Below are positions 1 to 7,490 of a stretch of DNA of 64,000 bases, piece by piece. The notes under the pieces were generated by a model, which was not told the origin of the DNA, searched no databases, and was given only the letters and a program-made list of their open reading frames with translations. The position numbers and the translations under genes are program-made. How positions within the stretch are numbered: the first letter of the stretch is position 1; every line of letters starts with the position of its first letter. This DNA comes from Phytophthora colocasiae (taxonomy: Eukaryota; Oomycota; Peronosporomycetes; Peronosporales; Peronosporaceae), in assembly GCA_018806915.1 (NCBI GenBank), contig JAGKQI010000069.1:310001-374000 (forward strand), read 5' to 3'.

Positions 1-1215
1 CGCCTCGCCAAGCCACTCCCAACGTGTCATCGCAGTAGTTGCGCTGGAATCCAACAGTGTGTACATGTAGCGGATGTTCGACTGTTCTTGTCCGTCATAG
101 AAACCTCGTTTCCTTGCAGTGAGTACGCTATTCACTGGTTGAGTGAGCGGATCAGCAGGGATACTACGTAGTTCAAGATAACTGTCTGTCGTTATCCCTA
201 CAAAGTTGTACACTTGAAAGTCGATAGTGCGTTTGTACGGATACGTCAACCCCATGAGATAGGATTCGCTTATTGGTCCGGCTTTCATGTCCTGAACGAT
301 TGAGATCATGGATAAAACGCACGGCCCTTTCTTGTTGTGGGCTCGAAGCTCGTAGTCTTGTACGTTTATAGACATTGTAACCAAGAAGAATGAATTCTGG
401 GCTGTACGTGACCGTACTAAGTTGAAAAACCGAATCATCGCGTTGTCTCCGGACTTGAGATTGGTAAAACTGCAGTCCACTACCACAGTCACAAGCTCCA
501 AGTCTGCGAGTACACTGATGTTATACGAGGCCCCTCTCACCATTTCCTGGTACACGTGGCTCAAATAGTTGAAGTTGTAGATTTTAGGATTGAATTTCGG
601 AAGTCCGGAACAGTTTTGGAACGAAGTTTGATTCTTGGAATCGAGAAAAACCGCATAATCTCGAGGTGTGGAGTCTCCTCCCAGCACTTTCTGAACCAGG
701 GAGCTGTTTCCGATAAGCCCTTTACCCACGTAACCAGAGATTAGTGACGCCGTGAAGACTCGGAATGATTCGGGAGGGTTGTGTGCGCCACTCAAAGCTC
801 GAATAGCACCGGAAGTCGCGTTCATTGAGATGATGATGTACTGGATAGCAGCAGCGATCACTACGAGGCGACGAAACACGTTGAAAATGTGCCATCTCCT
901 CAATTTCTTCTTGGCTCTGGGCCCCACCAAGTACTGGTGATCTCTTGGGGCTGATGGAGCTGTAACCCAGGACCGTCGTGACTGTCTCCCGGTGTCTTGA
1001 CTGTTCGCCTCACCTTGAGGTTTAACCTGCACTTGAGCTATCATCGATATGACCGGATTGGTTCTTCTTTGCAAGTTGAGCAATTCTCGGCTGGAGTGTG
1101 TTCGTTCTCCACCGTGAAGTATGTTTTTAGGCGTAACGGATAGCCCGCTCGCACCCGAGCAACATGCACAAGGAGTGAATATATTTGGCGAGGAGTCATT
1201 TCCGGACAATGCCAT
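1..1215 (-). CDS. Putative membrane protein, 3' end beyond window
   Basis: An open frame of 405 codons runs from an ATG at 1215 off the left edge with no stop. The first in-frame stop upstream is a TAG 19 codons before that ATG, so 1215 is the first possible start; a second in-frame ATG at 1044 (57 codons later) is also possible. After a polar, basic N-terminus comes one clear hydrophobic segment (VFRRLVVIAAAIQYIIISM), then a long soluble region with motifs such as NFNYLSHVYQEMV and a beta-rich stretch (LELVTVVVDCSF). Codon use looks coding throughout. I do not recognise a named domain; the shape resembles the large single-pass membrane proteins common in Phytophthora. It is divergent from the receptor kinase on the plus strand. 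Function unknown. Confidence 0.65.
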   Translation of the reverse strand, partial: MALSGNDSSPNIFTPCACCSGASGLSVTPKNILHGGERTHSSRELLNLQRRTNPVISMIAQVQVKPQGEANSQDTGRQSRRSWVTAPSAPRDHQYLVGPRAKKKLRRWHIFNVFRRLVVIAAAIQYIIISMNATSGAIRALSGAHNPPESFRVFTASLISGYVGKGLIGNSSLVQKVLGGDSTPRDYAVFLDSKNQTSFQNCSGLPKFNPKIYNFNYLSHVYQEMVRGASYNISVLADLELVTVVVDCSFTNLKSGDNAMIRFFNLVRSRTAQNSFFLVTMSINVQDYELRAHNKKGPCVLSMISIVQDMKAGPISESYLMGLTYPYKRTIDFQVYNFVGITTDSYLELRSIPADPLTQPVNSVLTARKRGFYDGQEQSNIRYMYTLLDSSATTAMTRWEWLGEA

Positions 1216-1539
1216 GCAGAAAGAATGCAGCACCGCTTTCAGGTTCACTCGTACACCCACATACACTAGTAGCTATCGGATACAAAATGGAATGGCTACT
1301 ATCCAGAACTCTTACCACCACCACCACCCCACCCTCAGATCTATGACGGATCGGTTCTGTTTGGGAAAACATAGCTTCCGTTGGGGTGACGATGCTACAT
1401 CAGCCGTATTAACGCCAAGTAGTTGATTTCCGACGAGTTGACGGCTGCATCGGGGACGAAAGATCGGCTTTGATGAAAGCGTGAGAATTGGATCCAATAT
1501 CAAGCTGAGTGCCGTTACGGTGCCCAGGATGCCGTTGGT
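1216..1539. other. Divergent intergenic region
   Basis: Between the minus-strand membrane protein and the plus-strand receptor kinase. It presumably holds both promoters. It contains a CCACCA-rich run at about 1315-1330. I see no convincing core promoter or gene. Confidence 0.4.
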
Positions 1540-1665
1540 GTGTACTTGGGAACTGAAACCTCTTTGCTAGATTTCAGAGTTTACTGGATTCAGCTCCTGC
1601 TCAGGTGTGACAACAGTCTCATTCGAGATTCTACATCCAAAACAATAAGTCGATTCGTGTGTGGA

Positions 1666-2490
1666 ATGGCAGATCGCAATTTCAAGTTTAAAAATTATTT
1701 TGCAGACTCTTCCTGCTATGGGGTGCCACAGCTTATCTCGATCTATGAAAGCATAAGCTGTGACAGTAGCCAGGACTGTGTTTTTTCATCGTATGGGTAC
1801 CAGAACACCGAATGCTTCAATGACTATCAGACGGCTGTCAACTCGAAATTTATGAACAATGGCGTTTCTTACGTAGTGATGGAGTTTTACAACAACGACG
1901 ACTACTGCGACGATTTCTCAAGTGCACTTGCATTTAACGGAGATGGAAATTGTCGTGCTGTACCGGATATATTGTCTAATTACGAGTCCGTCATTGCTAC
2001 AGTGGACGCCGACTTAACTGTCAAGATCCAATTTTTCGTCGACCTCTCTTGCCGTAGCACCGGTAGCTTTGACACATACACCGTCGATCTCTCAAGTGAA
2101 AATCTCACGCAGTGTGTATTACCCGGCTCTGATTCAAGTATTAAATTCTCCTCGAGTTACTTCGATAGTGGGTCAAGCGAGGGAGTCAGCTCGAGTGCGG
2201 GAAGTAGCGGTAGTGAATCGTTTCGAGAGACGGCCACTCCATCCCCAACGATCGTCGCCAATACATCGAGTTCATCGATTGGGGTAGGGACGATCATTGG
2301 TATTGCAGCTACAGCTGTAGTGATAGTGCTGATGATTGCTGCAATTCTCATTTTTCGGAAGAAACAAGTGCAGCGATCCATCAACGCACCGAGTCCCGTT
2401 TCTGGAGGTGGGGGTGGTAAAGATTCCTATTCGCAGGAGTTACTTGGCCAACATACTGAAGGCACGACAGCTTCTACACTGTACCAATAG
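1666..2490 (+). CDS. Receptor-like kinase, ectodomain and TM half
   Basis: This half of an oomycete-type receptor-like kinase starts at the first in-frame ATG (1666); the frame is open further upstream, to a TGA near 1470, but without an ATG. The product has paired Cys residues in a repeat-like ectodomain (SSCYGVP, SISCDSSQDCVF, YCDDFSSALAFNGDGNC, DLSCRSTGSF), a Ser/Thr-rich stalk, a transmembrane helix (GIAATAVVIVLMIAAILIF) and a basic stop-transfer (RKKQVQR). It ends at TAG 2488-2490. The kinase domain follows in exactly the same frame after that TAG. No signal peptide is visible, so a 5' exon is missing or has decayed. Seen: domains and frame. Inferred: a broken copy, or a receptor needing readthrough. 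Confidence 0.6.
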   Translation: MADRNFKFKNYFADSSCYGVPQLISIYESISCDSSQDCVFSSYGYQNTECFNDYQTAVNSKFMNNGVSYVVMEFYNNDDYCDDFSSALAFNGDGNCRAVPDILSNYESVIATVDADLTVKIQFFVDLSCRSTGSFDTYTVDLSSENLTQCVLPGSDSSIKFSSSYFDSGSSEGVSSSAGSSGSESFRETATPSPTIVANTSSSSIGVGTIIGIAATAVVIVLMIAAILIFRKKQVQRSINAPSPVSGGGGGKDSYSQELLGQHTEGTTASTLYQ

Positions 2491-3399
2491 AACTGGAGAG
2501 CGATACCGAGCCACAATGGGACTGTGGGTCTCTGGGATGATGAAGTGATCGTTGCTGCAAAAATCCCACGCGAGAAAGTGTTGATGCACGAACGTATTAG
2601 TCGTGGGGGATTCGGTGAGGTTTATGTGGGAGCTTACAACGGACGGAAAGTCGCCATTAAGATCCTTCTACCAGAACTTCGGAAACGGATTCAGAGTGTC
2701 AACGAGTTTCTTACCGAGGTCAAGTTAATGGCATCACTGGAGCACCCACGCATCGTCGAATTCATTGGAGTGGCTTGGGATTCACTCACTGATTTGTGTG
2801 TAGTGTCGGAATTGATGGAAGGTGGAGATCTACGAGCTTTACTGAGTCAATTCGAGAACGAGAAACACCCACAAGGCTTTGATCACGACAAAGTCAAGAT
2901 CGCACTTCATGTGGCCCATGCACTCACCTACATGCATTCCTTCGCACCTCCAATAGTGCATCGTGACCTGAAGTCGAAGAACATTTTGCTAACCAACGAG
3001 TTCGACGCCAAGTTGACCGACTTTGGGTCTTCGAGAGAGCGTGTTGAACGAACGATGACCGCTGGCGTCGGGACGTCTTTGTGGATGGCACCGGAGATCA
3101 TGACAGGGGAGAAGTACGATGAGAAAGTGGACATGTTTTCGTTCGCTATCGTGCTTTCGGAACTGGATTCACATGTGCTGCCGTACACTAAGTTTCGACA
3201 AAAAAACCGTACGTCGGATGTGGCGATCTTGCAGCTCGTGATGCAGGGAAAGATTCAAATCGAGTTCTCTGAAGCTTGTCCGTCATCGATATCTGCACTA
3301 GGAATGGCTTGTTCGGCGAAAGATCCAACAGCTCGACCTACAGCAGCTCAAGCTCTGTACGAGCTCCAGCAAGCTCTGACTTCGATCGATGTGTTTTAG
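2491..3399 (+). CDS. Receptor-like kinase, cytoplasmic Ser/Thr kinase half
   Basis: This is a TKL-like protein kinase domain in the same frame as the upstream ectodomain. First visible codon after the TAG is 2491; the conserved part begins at GLWDDEVIVAAKIP (2527). Kinase motifs in order: glycine loop SRGGFGEVYVGAY, VAIK lysine, catalytic loop HRDLKSKN, DFG (as DFGSS), APE (MAPEIMTG), subdomain IX VDMFSFAIVLSELD, and a C-lobe ending ALYELQQAL. All residues expected for activity are present, so the catalytic half is not eroded. No in-frame ATG lies between the TAG and the glycine loop except one at about 2584, which would clip the N-lobe. It likely phosphorylates Ser/Thr downstream of a surface signal if made as part of the full receptor. 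Confidence 0.75.
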   Translation, partial: NWRAIPSHNGTVGLWDDEVIVAAKIPREKVLMHERISRGGFGEVYVGAYNGRKVAIKILLPELRKRIQSVNEFLTEVKLMASLEHPRIVEFIGVAWDSLTDLCVVSELMEGGDLRALLSQFENEKHPQGFDHDKVKIALHVAHALTYMHSFAPPIVHRDLKSKNILLTNEFDAKLTDFGSSRERVERTMTAGVGTSLWMAPEIMTGEKYDEKVDMFSFAIVLSELDSHVLPYTKFRQKNRTSDVAILQLVMQGKIQIEFSEACPSSISALGMACSAKDPTARPTAAQALYELQQALTSIDVF

Positions 3400-3539
3400 T
3401 TTAAGACGCTTTCTTCTTGCAGTTGGTTGAATATTTTTTATAAATTAGTTCCAAGATTCAGGGTGGATATATATATGAATGACTCACACCGTGTGAGAGA
3501 CATTTTATTCATTTCACTTAAAGTTTACGATCTTGGTTT

Positions 3540-4249
3540 TGTAACGCGTCTCTTCTAACCCTGCGCGCCGGGTTGTTGGTCGCTCAGTGCCGATCGGCCC
3601 AAGAATCCGTTGGCCGTCAGTGATAGAACGTCTATCACCCCGCCGGCGTACGCCTCGCTGACGCACTGCCTACTTTATATTTCGTTCGCCACCAAAATGT
3701 AGCTCAGAGAATCTAAATAGACTACCCAATTCTACCTACTGCCGTCCGAGTTCGAGTTGTCTGGCCACCACTTGGACACGTGCACTTGCCCTTCTTCGTG
3801 CGCAGTCGCCGTAGACGTGAAGACCGTTGCCTTCCTCGTTCCCGTACCGCCGTTCACCGTTCGTTCCGTTTGTGAGCGCGTCCACCAGCGTGTCCGTCAC
3901 TTCACCGTTCGTTCCGTTTGTGAGCGCGTCCACCAACGTGTCCGTCACTTCACCGTTCGTTCCGTTCGTCCACCAAGAGCTCGTGTACACCGTCGTGCAC
4001 CTCGCTCACCGTCCGCCGTTTCGTTCGTTCGTCGCCTGCTCTCCAGCTGGCCGTTGTGGTGCTCGTCAATTCCAAGAGTGAGCTTCAGAGCTCGCTGCGT
4101 CCGAGGCCTCCAGTACCCACCGAGGTACCGCTCTGCCGATCTTGTAAGGTCCTTACTGGATCTTCGAGGGACTCATCCGCCAGCCGCTACTCCGCTTCAA
4201 CCACCGCCACCGTTCCGTCTGTCGCCACCAGGACTCCAGATCCATTACA
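3540..4249 (-). repeat. LTR of element A (3' LTR)
   Basis: 710 bp, matching 12314-13023. It contains a 48-bp tandem repeat (two copies and a partial, about 3855-3965) built on CGTTCGTTCCGTTTGTGAGCG. The purine-rich tract reading GGTTGAGGAAGACG on the minus strand (4250-4263) just inside it is the likely polypurine tract. Confidence 0.93.
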
Positions 4250-4262
4250 CGTCTTCCTCAAC

Positions 4263-7200
4263 CTAAGGGTCTTCCACGACCCTTCCGGCCTGGTAGTACT
4301 GCTCGTACTCGGACATTGAGACCCACCTGCACCGGGGCCGTCCGTCTCGTTCAATCCATTGCTTTCTGTCTTCCGTTCGCCACTTCGCCGGGTCGTCCAA
4401 GGGTAACAATTGGTACTGGAGGACGTAGTGTCCTGCGGCGTTCCTTCTCCGTCGTCGCCGTCGTTCCACCAATCGTCCACCCGTGTCACCGTCCGCCGTC
4501 GCTCTAACCACTGCTGCTCTACTTCGTTTCTCGCCGCCATTCCCCGTTGTTCGGCTGTCATCCGCCGTCGTTGGTCCAAGATCCGTTGGTGTCGTCTCGT
4601 CAGGTTGCCACGCGCCTTCATACTCGAGCTGCTCGTCGATATCGGCCGCCACTTGGGATAGCGGGTTGCTAGGTTCGTAGTAGCTAACCATAAAGGATAC
4701 GTGAGCAATCAGCTCTTCTCGTTCACCCGTCTTGTCCTCTCTGCGCAACACGAAGTTCTCGTACCCGGCCGGCTCAATTATTTTTAACGGGCCCATCCAC
4801 TGGTGCACAAACTTGGTGGCTTTTGGTCCTCGAGGTGGATGGTATAGCCACACCCGGTCACCAGGATGAAACTCCCGCCGTCTTCGTACTTGCCGATCGT
4901 AATAGCGTGCCTGACGTTCTTGCTCTCGTACGCGTGCCTGTTCAGCACATTCGTGACTCCGCTTCATTGCCTTCAACAACTGCTCGTGATACGCCGTCAG
5001 TTCGCCAGTTTCAGACACCTCTGTCCGCCTCAATAATTCGTTCGGTGCTCTCAACTTCCTACCCATCATGAGCTCGTTCGGGGTCAACATCACCGTCGAA
5101 TGTCTCGCTGAGTTGTAGGCATACACTGCAAATCGTACCCACAAATTCCAGTCTTTTTGTGTCTCGTCCTGCATGAAGACAGCTACGCAGTCTTTCCAAG
5201 TCCGGTGGAATCTCTCCACTAAGCCAATCGTCTGGGGTCGGTACGGAACTGCCGTGCCCTGTTGTGCCTGCATCATTACCATCAGCACGTCGATAACGCC
5301 GCTCGTCAACTCTGGAGCGCCATCTGTAAGTAGTTCTCTGAAACAGCCAAACCGCAGTACAACATCCTCCATCAGGAACGTCGCGATGTCTTCCGCCTTG
5401 TGTTGCTTCACACATCGAGCCACTGCGTAGCGCGTAACATACTCGACTGCAGCGATGACAAAACGCTCACCGCCGTCTGCCACTGGGAAAGGTCCAGCTA
5501 CATCGAGAGCCCACCGGTCTCCGACATTGCCATCTCGTATGCTTCTCAAGGGAGGTATCACCTCTCGTGGACGTGCCTTCCGACTGCCGCATTCTGGACA
5601 TCCTCGTTCCCACTGATTCACTTCGCGTCTGAGCCTTGGCCACCAATATAATTGTGCTACACGTCCGTACGTGTGCGGTCCGCGCAGATGTCCTGTCCAT
5701 ACCGATCCATGCATCTCCTTAAACACCGTGCCCCATAGTGTTGGAGGCAATAACACTCGCCATCCGCTTCTGGTCTCAATCACCGCCAACCCGTACATGG
5801 TCTTTACCGTCATCGTCTGGTACACGCCCGTGGTCAATAATTTCTGCGTGAACTTGCTCGCCTTCTGAGCTGTAACGATCTCTTCATCGGACAATTGTAG
5901 GGTAGGTTCTGGTGGTGCTTCGTCGTCGTCACCAGAATCCGTAGCCAGCAGGTTCGTCGCTCGCCGTGCCGCCGTCCGTGCGCCATTATTACCTCGCGGT
6001 GCTTCGCCGATCACCGTTCGCTCTCCGGTCGTTCGTGCTTGGTTCCTCACTGTCGTCGGCGCCAGTGCCGTCTCTGGTCTCACTGTTTCGTCCATCAGTG
6101 GGGTCGTCGTCTCCCGTCCCACTGGAGTCGCCATCTCAGCACTCGTCGCCGCCGCCGTCGCGCCATTTCGTTCTGCCGCCTCTTCATGCGCCGTCGCCGA
6201 ATCACCTTCCGCCTCCGTCACCGTATCGCCTCCGATCGCCGTCACTCGTACCGCAACGTCATCGGTCGTCGTTGCCGTATAGGGTCTGGTCACCACCGTC
6301 GCCTGCTGCTCGTCCATCACCTGGTTTGGTTGCGTCGATGCTCGTGCTGTCACCGCATCCGCTGTCGTAGTCACCGCCAGCTCCGTCGCCGTCGTCGCGG
6401 TTGTCACCATGGAATCTCGCGTGATGGTGCCGTTCGTTGCCGAACTACTACGTCTCGAGGCCGCCACCGTGTCCGCCGTATCGTCGTCCACTGCTACCGC
6501 CGTAGTCGTCGTTGCTGTACCCGCAGGCGTCACCTCATCACTTTCCGGCGTCTCAGGCGCAAACCGCACGCGCTTCTGAACCTTCTCCTGGAGACGCGCG
6601 CTTCGTCGTGGCGCCGTCGTTGCTGTCGTGCGTGGTCGCCGCTTTGCTTTACTCATCTTCGCTGCCGCGCCACCGTCGCCGTCCGCGGTGTCATCGTCTC
6701 GTGTCGCCGTCGCTGGCTGCTCGTCGTGGGTCATCGCGTTCACAGTCGCAGCGAGAGCCTTCTTCGCCGTAGTAGCTTCACACGTGCTCGCCGTAGTCGC
6801 CGCCGTCGCATGGCTCGTTGGTTCCGCCTCAGTGTCCGTCCTAGCCGCCGTCCGTGCCCGTGTCGCCATCGTTACTGCAGTTCGCACCACCGTATTCCTC
6901 GACATCATGCGCATCACCGTTGGGTCCGCTGTCGCCTTCGTCGTACCGGTATCAGCATGTCGTGCAGGGGCACCCACCGTTTCCGTCACCGAGGTTCCTG
7001 TCGCTGGATCTACTGCGTCCGTAGTCACCGTAGCCATAGTCGCCGTTTCTGCATCGTTCGCCGGTTCCTGCCATGCCGCTGCCTCCAGGCCGTAAGTCGT
7101 GGACTCCATCGCCCTCTCTACCGTTGCTGTCGTCAATTCAAGAGCTGCAGGCGGCGTATCGTCCGCTACCCGTCCACTCGTCGCCGTAGCCGGATCCTGA

Positions 7201-7490
7201 GACTGCCAAGCGGCCGTCGTTGCCGTCAATGTCTGTGCCGTCACCGTCCTGGTCGCCGCTATCACACATGTCAGCTCGCCACCGTCGTCACCGCTGGTTG
7301 TTGCCTTCGTCGTGTCGCCTCCGCCCGTACGACATCTCGTACCATGCGTACCGCCGTCGGAGCGCGTGACAACGCGTCCGCCACGACATTCGTTGCACCA
7401 GGCCGGTATTCGATACCGAAGTCGTACTCCTGCAGAGTCAACGACCACCGATGAAGCCGTCCTGCCAAGTTGGGCCTCGTCATCAGCCAC
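4263..7490 (-). CDS. Element A integrase polyprotein
   Basis: 1075 codons, overlapping the protease-RT ORF by 220 nt (7271-7490) and in its -1 frame. The first half (about residues 1-540) is a Thr/Ala-rich low-complexity stretch with no recognisable domain. The integrase follows: an HHCC zinc finger (HGSVWTGHLRGPHTYGR ... CPECGSRK), then the DDE core with first Asp in RWALDVAGPF, second Asp in LLTDGAPEL and Glu in GLVERFHRTW, then a basic C-terminal domain (PGDRVWLYHPP). It ends 14 nt before the 3' LTR. It should join element cDNA to host DNA. Either a second -1 frameshift or internal initiation at its ATG is needed; I found no obvious slippery heptamer in the overlap. Confidence 0.85.
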   Translation of the reverse strand: MADDEAQLGRTASSVVVDSAGVRLRYRIPAWCNECRGGRVVTRSDGGTHGTRCRTGGGDTTKATTSGDDGGELTCVIAATRTVTAQTLTATTAAWQSQDPATATSGRVADDTPPAALELTTATVERAMESTTYGLEAAAWQEPANDAETATMATVTTDAVDPATGTSVTETVGAPARHADTGTTKATADPTVMRMMSRNTVVRTAVTMATRARTAARTDTEAEPTSHATAATTASTCEATTAKKALAATVNAMTHDEQPATATRDDDTADGDGGAAAKMSKAKRRPRTTATTAPRRSARLQEKVQKRVRFAPETPESDEVTPAGTATTTTAVAVDDDTADTVAASRRSSSATNGTITRDSMVTTATTATELAVTTTADAVTARASTQPNQVMDEQQATVVTRPYTATTTDDVAVRVTAIGGDTVTEAEGDSATAHEEAAERNGATAAATSAEMATPVGRETTTPLMDETVRPETALAPTTVRNQARTTGERTVIGEAPRGNNGARTAARRATNLLATDSGDDDEAPPEPTLQLSDEEIVTAQKASKFTQKLLTTGVYQTMTVKTMYGLAVIETRSGWRVLLPPTLWGTVFKEMHGSVWTGHLRGPHTYGRVAQLYWWPRLRREVNQWERGCPECGSRKARPREVIPPLRSIRDGNVGDRWALDVAGPFPVADGGERFVIAAVEYVTRYAVARCVKQHKAEDIATFLMEDVVLRFGCFRELLTDGAPELTSGVIDVLMVMMQAQQGTAVPYRPQTIGLVERFHRTWKDCVAVFMQDETQKDWNLWVRFAVYAYNSARHSTVMLTPNELMMGRKLRAPNELLRRTEVSETGELTAYHEQLLKAMKRSHECAEQARVREQERQARYYDRQVRRRREFHPGDRVWLYHPPRGPKATKFVHQWMGPLKIIEPAGYENFVLRREDKTGEREELIAHVSFMVSYYEPSNPLSQVAADIDEQLEYEGAWQPDETTPTDLGPTTADDSRTTGNGGEKRSRAAVVRATADGDTGGRLVERRRRRRRNAAGHYVLQYQLLPLDDPAKWRTEDRKQWIERDGRPRCRWVSMSEYEQYYQAGRVVEDP

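Noticed and set aside
3757..4266. Plus-strand ORFs in the element A LTR (also 12531-13034)
   Set aside because: They come from the 48-bp tandem repeat of the LTR, are present in both LTRs and have no start context or domain.
6039..7454. 471-codon plus-strand ORF rich in Arg, His and Ser
   Set aside because: It is the antisense shadow of the Thr/Ala-rich stretch of the element A integrase ORF; composition is a by-product of ACN/GCN codons and it has no domain.
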